NCBI RefSeq assembly: GCF_044373315.1 | Contig: NZ_JBILQK010000013.1 | Span: forward strand, 1 to 64,000 | Source of the DNA: JACDQM01 sp044373315 | GTDB taxonomy: Bacteria; Pseudomonadota; Gammaproteobacteria; Burkholderiales; Burkholderiaceae_C | Length of the DNA stretch: 64,000 nt | Direction of reading: 5' to 3' | Shown here: piece by piece, positions 56,767 to 64,000 of the stretch | Layout of the letters: the number at the start of each line of letters is the position of its first letter | How positions within the stretch are numbered: position 1 is the stretch's first letter | Position numbers and translations under genes: made by a program | The notes under the pieces: generated by a model | Seen by the model: the letters and a program-made list of their open reading frames with translations, nothing else | What the model was told of the DNA's origin: nothing | The model's database searches: none

Positions 56767-57899
56767 AGACGCAGACCCTGGTTTGAAAAGCTGCGGCTGG
56801 GCATCGCTTGATCGGCCGGTGCCGCTTCCCGACCGAACTGCTCGCCGCGCTGGTCCACCAGCCAGTCGGTCAGCGCCGCAGCGGCCCACATGGCCGACAG
56901 CGTGACCCAGGAAGTGATGGTGAAGACTGCCGCGCCGGACAGGCCCGCACCGACCGCACAGCCACCGGCCAGCATGCCGCCAAAGCCCATCAGCACGGCG
57001 CCGATCAGATAGCGGCGCATGCTGGCCCCGCCAGCAAAGCCTTCGAGCTTGAGTTCACGGAACAGCGCCGCAGCCACGAAGGAGCCCAGGAAGACGCCAG
57101 GAACCAGACCCAGATCGAAGGTCGGCGCCTTGTCCGGTGCGAATAGCACACGCACCAGCACTTCGGCCGATGGGCCGGTGAAACTGAGACTCTGCACTGG
57201 CGCCGCCGCGGCTTCGAGCCCGGCGGCCGCGACCGAGCCGGTGTACCACCAGGCGGCCGCGATGCTGAAGCCCACCATGCTGGCACCGGCCCAGCCCCAG
57301 GCCGGCACGCGTTGATGGCGGGCCCAGCGGACCGCGGCGATCAGCCACAAGGCTCCGAACAGCAGGGCGCCCGTGCGCCCCAGGCCGCTGATCGCGATCA
57401 GGTCTCGGGCCGTACCGCCCTCCACCGTCCACCAACCGGAGATCTGTTCCCGCCAGGGCGCGAGCACGCCCGACCAAGCGGCCTGCGCCGTCACCGCGAA
57501 CACCAGCCCGGACAGTACCGAGCGCAGATTGCCTTGGGCGGCAAGCACCAGCAGGCGGCTGGAGCACCCGCGTGCCAGGATCATGCCGATGCCGAACAGC
57601 GCGCCACCTATGGCGGCGCCCGACAAGCTGCCACGCGCCGCCAGCTGCCGCGCGCTGCTGACATCCAGCCATCCCAGCGCAATCAACCCTTGGGTCGACA
57701 GCAGAGCGATCGCAAAGGCGAACAGCCAGACCGTTAACTTGCCACCAGGCGCTCGACGCGAAAACTCGATGGTGGCCGAGCGCAGGCAGAATCGAGAGCG
57801 CTGGGCAAAGAAGCCGAAAAAGAAGCCGATCGACAGCCCGCCCAAAGCCAAGGCCTTGGACTGCCCGAGAGCGTCGATGAGGGAGTCAATCGGCATCAT
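56763..57899 (-). CDS. YeeE/YedE-family transporter, thiosulfate-type
   Basis: A 378-residue inner-membrane protein with about nine or more helices and two YeeE/YedE (sulphur transport) repeats. Cysteines sit at C38 (SRFCLRSA), C112 (ILARGCSSRLL) and C314 (LAGGCAVGAGLSG), the positions of the three cysteines that pass thiosulfate in TsuA. The glycine-rich GGALFGIGMILARG and GAVLMGFGGMLAGG are family hallmarks. It starts with MMPIDSLIDALGQ and leads a three-gene operon; it is divergent from the DsrE-like gene. Confidence 0.88.
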   Translation of the reverse strand: MMPIDSLIDALGQSKALALGGLSIGFFFGFFAQRSRFCLRSATIEFSRRAPGGKLTVWLFAFAIALLSTQGLIALGWLDVSSARQLAARGSLSGAAIGGALFGIGMILARGCSSRLLVLAAQGNLRSVLSGLVFAVTAQAAWSGVLAPWREQISGWWTVEGGTARDLIAISGLGRTGALLFGALWLIAAVRWARHQRVPAWGWAGASMVGFSIAAAWWYTGSVAAAGLEAAAAPVQSLSFTGPSAEVLVRVLFAPDKAPTFDLGLVPGVFLGSFVAAALFRELKLEGFAGGASMRRYLIGAVLMGFGGMLAGGCAVGAGLSGAAVFTITSWVTLSAMWAAAALTDWLVDQRGEQFGREAAPADQAMPSRSFSNQGLRL

Positions 57900-57922
57900 G
57901 ATTTTGTCGGCGTCAGCCCGTG

Positions 57923-57944
57923 TGCCATTCGCCAGGACATGGCA
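57923..57944. promoter_or_regulatory. Inverted repeat between yeeE and the DsrE-like gene
   Basis: TGCCAT (57923-57928), ten bases, ATGGCA (57939-57944) in the 106-base divergent gap. The centre lies near -50 to -70 of both starts, where a regulator could act on both. A TAGTAT -10 candidate for the rightward gene lies at 57953-57958. Only one such repeat was found in the gap. Confidence 0.3.
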
Positions 57945-58005
57945 TTAATTCCTAGTATGCGCAATGGCTAATTTACACCCCGGATATCCGGCTGAGGAGC
58001 GATGT

Positions 58006-58449
58006 ATGTCAAACACCAGAAGATTTCACTTGCGCAGCCTGCTGGGCGTCGCTATGGGGCTCGCCGCTACGGGCGCTGCACACGCTGACGATGCCGGATT
58101 CAAGGTGGTTTACCACCTCAGCGAAGGCGTGCAGCAGGCGTCGAGAGCCATCGGCAATATCCGCAACCATCTGAACGCCGAACCAAAGACCAGGATCGTT
58201 GTCGTGACCCATGGCCCGGGCATTGACTTCCTGCTGGACGGCGCCGAGAACGCTCAAGGCCAGACGTTCGCGGGGACCATCGGTGAGTTGTCGGGGCGCG
58301 GCGTCGAGTTCCGTGTTTGCAACAACACGCTTGTCTCGCGCAAGATCTCTGCGGACCGCGTGGCGATGGAGGCCAAGGTTGTGCCGTCGGGCGTTGCTGA
58401 AGTGACCCGGCTTCAGGCGCGCGAAGGCTTTGTCTACCTGAAGCCCTGA
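58006..58449 (+). CDS. Exported DsrE-like protein
   Basis: A 147-residue protein with a signal peptide (residues 1-27, ending GAAHA-DD) and the DsrE/F-like fold: FKVVYHLSEGVQQASRAIGN, TRIVVVTHGPGIDFLLDGAE and a single cysteine at C105 in GVEFRVCNNTLVSRK. DsrE proteins carry persulfide sulfur on a cysteine; most are cytosolic. An exported one beside thiosulfate transport and soxB could hold or hand over sulfur in the periplasm. GAGGAG lies six bases before the ATG at 58006. It ends in a strong bidirectional terminator. Confidence 0.83.
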   Translation: MSNTRRFHLRSLLGVAMGLAATGAAHADDAGFKVVYHLSEGVQQASRAIGNIRNHLNAEPKTRIVVVTHGPGIDFLLDGAENAQGQTFAGTIGELSGRGVEFRVCNNTLVSRKISADRVAMEAKVVPSGVAEVTRLQAREGFVYLKP

Positions 58450-58463
58450 AGAAAAGAGCCATC

Positions 58464-58495
58464 GCATGAACAGGCCCTACAGTGCCTGTTCATGC
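58464..58495. terminator. Bidirectional terminator between the DsrE-like gene and soxB
   Basis: GCATGAACAGGC (58464-58475), loop CCTACAGT, GCCTGTTCATGC (58484-58495): twelve perfect pairs. TTTGG follows on the plus strand, and CTCTTTTCTTC further out on the minus strand. It serves the two convergent genes. Confidence 0.85.
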
Positions 58496-58578
58496 TTTGG
58501 ACCGGGCCGCATGCCGATGCTTCCATCGCGTTCAGCAATGCCGGCTCAATTGCCTCAAATGCAGGTGCTGAAACTGTT

Positions 58579-60312
58579 TCAGAGCGCGATGCCTGGATTG
58601 CCGCTGACACCGATCAGACGCGGCGTGTTGATCTTGCGCGGCGTGATTCGCCCCTTGGACTTGAGCCACTGCTCGACCACATCCCACACCATGCGGGTGC
58701 CGGGCATGCTGGCTGCCTCTTCAGCCACCGGCGCCCAGCCGGCCACACGGTAATTCTTGCCAGCCTCGATCGGCTTGCCGTTCAGGCGCATGTCCTGGAT
58801 GCGCCTGCCCATGCCCGCGCCGGGTTCACACGCATAGGTCAGGCCACCGACGCGCACCATGTCACCGCCTTGCTGGTAGTAGGGGTCCGGGTTGAACAGG
58901 TTGTCGCAGACATCTTCCAGAACGGTCTTGATCATGGCGCCGCTCATCTGAGTGACGGTGGCATAGGAATAAGTGGTGGCGACCTGGTCCATCATCAACT
59001 CACGCGTGATCACATCGCCGGGCAGCAGGCTGGTGCCCCAGCGAAAGCCCGGCGAGAAGGCGATGTCGGCGCCCTGCACATCCATCAATGCGTCCACCAG
59101 CAACTGGTCCCAACTGCCGTTGAAGTTGCCGCGCCGGTACAGCAGTCCGTCGGTGATGGCCAGCTTCTCCGACAGCTTGGATTCGTAAGGCGCCCGAATC
59201 TTGTTGATCAGGGCGTCCATCTCCGGATCGGCCTTCAGCATGTTCGAGAAGATGGGCATCAGCTTGTAGCGGAAGTCGCTGACCCGGCCGTCCTTCAGCT
59301 CAAAGTCCAACACGCCCAGGAACTTGCCATTGCTGCCCGCGTTCGTGACGATGGTCTTGCCACCGGCGTTCTGGACGAGCACGGGCACCGGCACGCCGTC
59401 ATGCGTGTGACCGCCCATGATGGCGTCGATGCCGCGCACGCGCGAGGCCATCTTGAGGTCTACATCCATGCCGTTATGGGAAATCACCACAACGACCTTG
59501 GCGCCCTTGCCGCGCGCCTCGTCGACCATGGCCTGCATATTCTCGTCCTGGATGCCGAAGGCCCAGTCCGCCACCATATAGCGCGGATTGGCGATCGGCG
59601 TGTAAGGGAAGGCCTGGCCGATGATGGCGCACTTCACGCCGTTGATTTCGCGAATGACATAGGGGCTGAAGACCTGGTCGCCGAAGTCGTTGGTCTTGAC
59701 GTTCTGCGCCACGAAATCGAGCTTGCCCTTGAAATCCTTCTCCAGGATTTCCTTGACCCGCTCCATGCCATAGGTGAACTCCCAGTGGCCGGTCATCACG
59801 TCCACCCCGAGCAGCTTGCAGGCATCAACCATGTCCTGCGCATTGGTCCACAACGAGGTGGCAGAGCCCTGCCAGGTGTCGCCACCATCCAGCAACAAGG
59901 CACCCGGCCGGCTGGCCTTCATGCGCTTGACGAGCGTAGAGAGATGCGCAAAACCACCCACCTTGCCGTAGCGGCGCGCGGCACGTTCGAAGTCGATGTA
60001 GGTATAGGCATGGGCCTGTGCCGTGCCGGCACGCACGCCGATGCTCTTGAGCAGCTTCTCTCCCACCACATGCGGTGTGTTGCCCTGCATGCCAGCGATA
60101 CCCAGGTTCACATTGGGCTCGCGGAAGTAGATCGGCTTCAGTTGCGCATGGCAGTCTGTCATGTGCAGAAAGGAAACCTGACCAAAGCGGGGCAAGTCGT
60201 ACAGCCCCTGCTCAGCTGTGGCGGCATCGGCCTCGGCATAACGCCCCAGCCCCATGCCCGCCACCGAGGCGGCAGCCATGACCTGCAGGAAATCACGCTT
60301 GCTCAGATTCAT
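58579..60312 (-). CDS. soxB: Thiosulfohydrolase SoxB
   Basis: A 577-residue periplasmic metal-dependent hydrolase that releases sulfate from the sulfur substrate bound to SoxY. It opens with a Tat-type signal (SKRDFLQVMAAASVAGMGLG), then MTDCHAQLKPIYFREP (metal ligands), LLDGGDTWQGS, TGHWEFTYG, ISHNGMDVD and GGHTHDGVPV, the 5'-nucleotidase-like active site. The GHWEFTYG variant separates SoxB from ordinary nucleotidases. It is the last gene of the sox run on its strand. The ATG at 60312 has no strong ribosome-binding site. Confidence 0.96.
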   Translation of the reverse strand: MNLSKRDFLQVMAAASVAGMGLGRYAEADAATAEQGLYDLPRFGQVSFLHMTDCHAQLKPIYFREPNVNLGIAGMQGNTPHVVGEKLLKSIGVRAGTAQAHAYTYIDFERAARRYGKVGGFAHLSTLVKRMKASRPGALLLDGGDTWQGSATSLWTNAQDMVDACKLLGVDVMTGHWEFTYGMERVKEILEKDFKGKLDFVAQNVKTNDFGDQVFSPYVIREINGVKCAIIGQAFPYTPIANPRYMVADWAFGIQDENMQAMVDEARGKGAKVVVVISHNGMDVDLKMASRVRGIDAIMGGHTHDGVPVPVLVQNAGGKTIVTNAGSNGKFLGVLDFELKDGRVSDFRYKLMPIFSNMLKADPEMDALINKIRAPYESKLSEKLAITDGLLYRRGNFNGSWDQLLVDALMDVQGADIAFSPGFRWGTSLLPGDVITRELMMDQVATTYSYATVTQMSGAMIKTVLEDVCDNLFNPDPYYQQGGDMVRVGGLTYACEPGAGMGRRIQDMRLNGKPIEAGKNYRVAGWAPVAEEAASMPGTRMVWDVVEQWLKSKGRITPRKINTPRLIGVSGNPGIAL

Positions 60313-60375
60313 GATAAGTGTTCGCTTATGTTTAACTTCAAACAAAGCCCGCCGAAGCGGGCTGACTGCGATGGG

Positions 60376-61023
60376 TTACTGGTTGACCGGTGACTTCGGG
60401 TCAAGCAGCAGCGCCATGATGTGACGCAGCTGTGTCTCATCAAGCAGTCCGGCATGGCCGAAGCGCGGCATATTGGAGCAGGCGCTGTAAGCCTTGGAAT
60501 TCCACAGCTTGCCCCAGGTGTACTGAACGATTGCCGCCGTTGCGGGGTCGGCGACATCCTTCACGCCGCGGATCTTGCCGTAGTTGTAGAGGCTCGGTCC
60601 GATGGTGCCGAAGGAGATCTCTTCCTTGCTGATCTGATGGCAGTTGTAGCAGTTGCCACCGTTGGCCGTGGGTGCAGCGGAGCGGTCGGTCCAGGTCATG
60701 CCGCGACCGCTCTGCGCCAGTTTCTCGCCCTCGCGCCAATCGCCGATGTACTGGCCTCCGGCCGGCCAGCGAATCGTCGCCATCGACTCTTCTTCGATCT
60801 TTTTGGCGACTGCTTCGTTAGGTTGCTTGTCGGACGAGCAGGCTTGCTGGCCCAGGTCCTGGTCCAGCCGCTTCATGGTGGCGATGCCCTCGTCGCGGAA
60901 CGAGGCCTTCATCATCGCTGCGGCCTGCGCATCGAGCTCGGCTGAGCTAGGCACAACGCTACATCCGGCCAGCACCAGGGTGACGGCAGCCGCACTGGCT
61001 GCTGCAATTGTGGTCATTCGCAT
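60376..61023 (-). CDS. soxX: Cytochrome c SoxX, with a lipobox
   Basis: A 215-residue monoheme subunit of the SoxAX cytochrome that attaches thiosulfate to SoxY. The heme motif is GGNCYNCHQI and the Met ligand lies in CSNMPRFGHAG. It is longer than usual, with about 80 residues before the heme domain. The signal sequence ends LVLAGC, a lipobox with Cys at about 21, so it is probably a lipoprotein. AAGGAG lies five bases before the ATG at 61023. soxA ends 10 bases upstream. Confidence 0.93.
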   Translation of the reverse strand: MRMTTIAAASAAAVTLVLAGCSVVPSSAELDAQAAAMMKASFRDEGIATMKRLDQDLGQQACSSDKQPNEAVAKKIEEESMATIRWPAGGQYIGDWREGEKLAQSGRGMTWTDRSAAPTANGGNCYNCHQISKEEISFGTIGPSLYNYGKIRGVKDVADPATAAIVQYTWGKLWNSKAYSACSNMPRFGHAGLLDETQLRHIMALLLDPKSPVNQ

Positions 61024-61033
61024 CATGTCTCCT

Positions 61034-61834
61034 TCAGCGCTTGATAGCCGGGGCCACAGATTCGGCGCCCTTGGCGTTGACGCCCATGTAGACGCCCAGA
61101 GCAATCGTCACATCCGAAGCAAACCCTGGATAAGGGAAGCGCTGCTGGCGGAAGCAGTCGGTCAAGCGGCGCTGCATGCTCCACATCTCACCGCTGGACA
61201 CCCGGTACGCCGGCCAGGCCGCGAAGCCAACGCCGTCTCCCGGATTCTTGGTCAGGATCGGCAAGTCTTGCAGCCGGATTCGCTTGCCCTCCTCCCCATG
61301 GCAGGAGGCACAGGAGAAATCCATCGGGCCGCCGCGATAGAAGAAGGCGCGCTTGCCGAGCTCATACATGCGGCGCTCATCGGCATGGCCCTGCGGCAGA
61401 CTCATCTTCATGCCACGCGACTCTGCCGAGATCCAGGCCGCCAGCGCTTCCATATTGGCCTGTTCACCGCGGCCAAAAGGCGTCTTGGCGATCGCCACCG
61501 GATCCAGCCCCTGCAGGGTTTCCATGCAGGTCAGCAAGCGAGACTCCATGTCCTGCACGCGCTGCGTGTCCTTGAACCAGCGCGGCAATTCGACGAAAGC
61601 CCCTTTGACGACACCTGGCCCTTTACCCAGATCGCAGGCCTCAAGCGACGCATTCTTCGGCCCGCGTTTGGTCTTCCAGATACCCTCGCCCTTGGCCTCG
61701 AACAGTTCAGCGGGATTGCCATCGGCCAGCAAGGCACGGTATTCCGCGATGCCATCAGCCGCACTCTTCTGAGCCTGCGCCATCGGCAGCGTCAGCGCGC
61801 AACTGATGGCAAGAAGGACCTTCGGAAGCTTCAT
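61034..61834 (-). CDS. soxA: Cytochrome c SoxA, single-heme type
   Basis: A 266-residue protein with a signal peptide (VLLAISCALTLPMAQA). The catalytic heme is at FSCASCHGEEG, and the modified Cys ligand is in RRLTDCFRQQRFPYP. The N-terminal heme motif of two-heme SoxA is replaced by a Cys pair (EACDLGKGPG and LLTCMETLQ), probably a disulfide. It pairs with SoxX, encoded just downstream. A stem-loop separates it from soxZ. Confidence 0.95.
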   Translation of the reverse strand: MKLPKVLLAISCALTLPMAQAQKSAADGIAEYRALLADGNPAELFEAKGEGIWKTKRGPKNASLEACDLGKGPGVVKGAFVELPRWFKDTQRVQDMESRLLTCMETLQGLDPVAIAKTPFGRGEQANMEALAAWISAESRGMKMSLPQGHADERRMYELGKRAFFYRGGPMDFSCASCHGEEGKRIRLQDLPILTKNPGDGVGFAAWPAYRVSSGEMWSMQRRLTDCFRQQRFPYPGFASDVTIALGVYMGVNAKGAESVAPAIKR

Positions 61835-61904
61835 GCTCTGTCTCCTGTTTTGCTTATCTTGGTTCTAGAGGGTAAGGCGCGCGCGTCACAGCACAAGGAG
61901 AGAA

Positions 61905-61924
61905 CGGCCCGCGCATGCGGGCCG
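61905..61924 (-). terminator. Stem-loop between soxZ and soxA
   Basis: CGGCCCGC, GCAT, GCGGGCCG: eight perfect pairs. In the transcript it comes 20 bases after the soxZ stop and is followed by TTCTCTCCTTG, only partly T-rich. It may reduce soxAXB relative to soxYZ or protect the soxYZ end. Confidence 0.5.
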
Positions 61925-61943
61925 GATCTCAATGCCCACAGAG

Positions 61944-62255
61944 TCAGGAAACAGCAGCCTCGTCGGTGCGCTTCTCGCCCTTGTTGTCGGTCCATGTCAC
62001 CGAAACCTTGTCACCAGCCTTGGCGCCTTTGATGGCGAACTGAAGGAACGGATTCTTGGACACCGAAGGCCCCCACTCCGCCGTCATAACAACCTTGCCA
62101 TTGAGCGCGGCACTGACCTCGGTGATGTACCAGGCCGGGATGGTCTTGCCTGCCGAGTCCCGGCGTTGGCCAGTTTCCATCTCATGCGCCATCAGCACGC
62201 GAACGGTTGCCTTGTCGCCAGCGGCTTGAGCGCGAATGCGCATCGGATCTGCCAT
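61944..62255 (-). CDS. soxZ: Thiosulfate oxidation carrier subunit SoxZ
   Basis: A 103-residue immunoglobulin-like protein, the partner of SoxY in the sulfur-carrying complex. It has VRVLMAHEMETGQRRDSAGK, TEVSAALNGKVVMTAEWGPS, VSKNPFLQFAIKGAKAGDKV and VTWTDNKG, closely matching SoxZ. There is no signal peptide: it is exported with SoxY by hitch-hiking. Follows soxY across 75 bases. Confidence 0.95.
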   Translation of the reverse strand: MADPMRIRAQAAGDKATVRVLMAHEMETGQRRDSAGKTIPAWYITEVSAALNGKVVMTAEWGPSVSKNPFLQFAIKGAKAGDKVSVTWTDNKGEKRTDEAAVS

Positions 62256-62330
62256 TTCTTTCTCCTTGTGAGCGAACCTCTTGAGGCCCAGCTCGATTGA
62301 ATGCTTGACTGAGTTTGCGTTGCAGCCGAA

Positions 62331-62801
62331 TCAGCCGCCGCAACCACCGAGCGTGACCTTGACTTCCTTCTGCGCGAACAGAACCTTGTTGTCGTTGGTC
62401 ACCGCGACTGCGAAAACGTTGGACGATTGACCCATCTTGACGCGCGTCGAGAAGCTCGCATCAACCTCGGGCGTCACGTTGAACAGTGCAGCCAGCACAG
62501 AGGGGTTCTTCTCAACCAGCAGCAGCACCTGCTTGACGCCAGCCAGCGTTGTGGTGGCACCCAGCGGCACTACGGCACCGTTCTCTGCGATGTCCGGCGC
62601 AGTGATGCCAACGTCCTTGCTTTCAGTCGGCGCGCCATAGCCCAGCGACCTGACCAGATCGGCCATGGTCTTGGCGTCAAAGGCACCCTTCCCAGCAGCA
62701 GCCCCCGCGGCGTGAGCTAGTGGGCCAAGCACACCGGATGCCACCATCAGGGAGGCCACAGTGGCGCTCTGCTTCAGGACCTGTCGACGATTTGCGATCA
62801 T
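62331..62801 (-). CDS. soxY: Thiosulfate oxidation carrier protein SoxY
   Basis: A 156-residue periplasmic protein that carries the sulfur intermediates on its C-terminal cysteine: the end is VKVTLGGCGG, the GGCGG swinging arm. The N-terminus (ANRRQVLKQSATVASLMVAS) is a twin-arginine signal. The rest, with VLLLVEKNPSVLAALFNVTP and the conserved ISIGTRV-like STRVKMGQSSNVFAVAV, is normal SoxY. Confidence 0.97.
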   Translation of the reverse strand: MIANRRQVLKQSATVASLMVASGVLGPLAHAAGAAAGKGAFDAKTMADLVRSLGYGAPTESKDVGITAPDIAENGAVVPLGATTTLAGVKQVLLLVEKNPSVLAALFNVTPEVDASFSTRVKMGQSSNVFAVAVTNDNKVLFAQKEVKVTLGGCGG

Positions 62802-62890
62802 GGGAAGTCTCCTTGTTCACTCCATGCTAATAAAAGGATGCAGGCGCACCATGGGTGTCATCCCGTATCCGAAGGCCACGCGCCGCAGGC

Positions 62891-63973
62891 TTAGCGCGAT
62901 GCTCCACTCTTGAACCATTGCGCGAGTAGCGCGGCATCCGCTTCGCCCAGCGACTGAGCCGGCATCGGGATCGGGCCCCAGACACCCACACTGCCCGCCC
63001 GGATCTTGCCCGTCAGGTAGGCAACGGCATCCGCGCGTTCAGCATACTTCTTGGAAATTTCCTTGAAGGACGGGCCGACCAGCTTTGCCTCGGCGGCGTG
63101 ACATGCGGTACAACTGTACTTGTTCAGCAATACGGTTGCTGACAGTTTGGCCGGGTCGGCAGGCTTGGCAATCGCTGCGTCGCGTTTGACCGGTTCACCC
63201 ACCGGCTTGGTCGTGTCGATGCCGTGCTGGGCACCGACGCCACGCGATTGCTCGGCCAGATTTCCGTGGGCATTGCGCGCATAGTCCGGCAAGAAGGAAC
63301 TGATCTTTGCGCCTGTCTCGCAGTTCGTCATGCACGCAGTGTTGCGCGTATCTGCCGCCTTGGCCGTGGTCAGCCCCTTGCCAGGCCACATGGTGTGGTC
63401 CAGCGACATGCCATTGCGGTTGGGCATGCGCTGCTGGACCTCGGCAATATTCTTGTCCGACATCACGTAGTTGTCGGGCAAGATGCCGCCGAGGTTGAGT
63501 AGGAACGCAGTCACGCCATAGACCTCGTCCACGCTCAGGGACTTCGGCGCATTCCACGGCATGGCGCGATTGATGTAGTCGAACAGCGTCGACACCGTCG
63601 GCACCTTCATCAAGGTGGTGCGTCCCGGGAAGCTGGCGTCGGTCAAACGCGCCACTCGACCGGTCTTGATGTCGCCCGCTGTCGTGCCGCCGACAAGCGG
63701 CGAAAACACCTCGCCACTTTCGCCGAAGATGCCATGGCAGTGGGCGCACTTGCTTTCCCACACTTCCTGGCCCAACGCCACTGAGCCAGCACCCTTGGGC
63801 AGGCCCTTGAAGTCGGGACGCACGTCGATGTCCCACGCCGCGATTTCCTTGGGCGTTGCTGCGCGACCGATACCTGGAAAGTCCTTGACCTGCGCCAATG
63901 CAACACCTGCGGAGCAGCTCAGCACCAGCGCAAGCAAGGCACGTATCCCCGAAGGTTCAAGAAAGCTGAACAT
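62891..63973 (-). CDS. soxD: Diheme cytochrome c SoxD
   Basis: A 360-residue periplasmic diheme cytochrome. The N-terminal domain after the signal peptide (LALVLSCSAGVALAQ) has heme motif KCAHCHGIFGE with Met in INRAMPWNAP; the C-terminal c551-like domain has SCTACHAAEAKLVGPSF and VWGPIPMPAQSL. This is the two-domain layout of SoxD, the electron-taking half of sulfur dehydrogenase SoxCD; its SoxC partner would lie to the right of the window. A second Cys pair, CMTNCETG, between the domains may be structural. Followed by soxY after 89 bases. Confidence 0.9.
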   Translation of the reverse strand: MFSFLEPSGIRALLALVLSCSAGVALAQVKDFPGIGRAATPKEIAAWDIDVRPDFKGLPKGAGSVALGQEVWESKCAHCHGIFGESGEVFSPLVGGTTAGDIKTGRVARLTDASFPGRTTLMKVPTVSTLFDYINRAMPWNAPKSLSVDEVYGVTAFLLNLGGILPDNYVMSDKNIAEVQQRMPNRNGMSLDHTMWPGKGLTTAKAADTRNTACMTNCETGAKISSFLPDYARNAHGNLAEQSRGVGAQHGIDTTKPVGEPVKRDAAIAKPADPAKLSATVLLNKYSCTACHAAEAKLVGPSFKEISKKYAERADAVAYLTGKIRAGSVGVWGPIPMPAQSLGEADAALLAQWFKSGASR

Positions 63974-64000
63974 TCTTCACCTCACCATCTTCCTGCACGA

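Noticed and set aside
58492..60393. Long plus-strand frame opposite soxB
   Set aside because: soxB motifs are all on the minus strand in order; the plus-strand product is low-complexity and histidine/alanine-rich, as expected for an antisense shadow.

Overview
The window looks like chromosomal DNA of a GC-rich betaproteobacterium of the order Burkholderiales (the Rubrivivax/Leptothrix/Roseateles neighbourhood is my inference from gene content, not from a database search). Supporting signs are holC-pepA next to divergent lptFG, trxA-rho-rpmE2, pstSCAB-phoU-phoB-phoR in one run, surE-pcm-nlpD-rpoS-rlmD, and a soxD-Y-Z-A-X-B cluster. Almost all of the sequence is ordinary dense core genome. I see no insertion sequence, prophage, integron or CRISPR array.

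Layout. 0-7.6 kb: the start of a LivK-like binding protein, holC and pepA, then divergent lptF-lptG, a CbiX-like chelatase, a CysB-type regulator and a methionine aminotransferase-like enzyme. 7.7-13.8 kb: a FimV-like membrane protein, a Crp/Fnr-family regulator with a phosphotransferase, a YfcG-type glutathione transferase and two tRNAs (Arg-TCT, Pro-TGG). 13.8-24 kb: an AddA/AddB-like helicase-nuclease pair, trxA, rho with a long leader, rpmE2 and a large membrane glycosyltransferase-like protein. 24-37.4 kb: the phosphate system with a clear PHO box, then glmM-folP, ftsH, rlmE divergent from yhbY, and greA. 37.5-45 kb: carB-carA, a GlcG/HbpS-like protein, a Bax-inhibitor-1 family membrane protein and rlmD. 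45-50.6 kb: rpoS, nlpD, pcm, surE, a quinone oxidoreductase-like gene and an orphan NarL-type response regulator.

50.6-64 kb is the accessory part: a sulfur-oxidation region. It has an ArsR-type regulator with candidate redox cysteines, two small c-type cytochromes, a YeeE/YedE thiosulfate-type permease operon with a metallo-hydrolase and a TlpA/SoxW-like thioredoxin, an exported DsrE-like protein, and soxB, soxX, soxA, soxZ, soxY and soxD (soxC presumably lies just beyond the right edge). SoxYZ carries the sulfur substrate, SoxAX loads it, SoxB hydrolyses the sulfate off and Sox(CD) oxidises the sulfane sulfur; electrons would leave through the small cytochromes.

The most noteworthy observation is a patch of gene decay inside this region, 51.87-55.1 kb. 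It holds a CbbR-like LysR gene lacking its DNA-binding half and broken by at least four frameshifts, a metallo-hydrolase whose natural start codon appears to have changed to ATA, and a chemoreceptor split by one in-frame amber codon. Together they suggest that a lineage once wired for sulfur-driven autotrophy and taxis has lost part of that wiring while keeping the Sox enzymes. No wholly new system is evident; the exported DsrE-like protein, the lipobox on SoxX, the leaderless-looking yhbY promoter and the stem-loop in the rho leader are the other points that merit a test.
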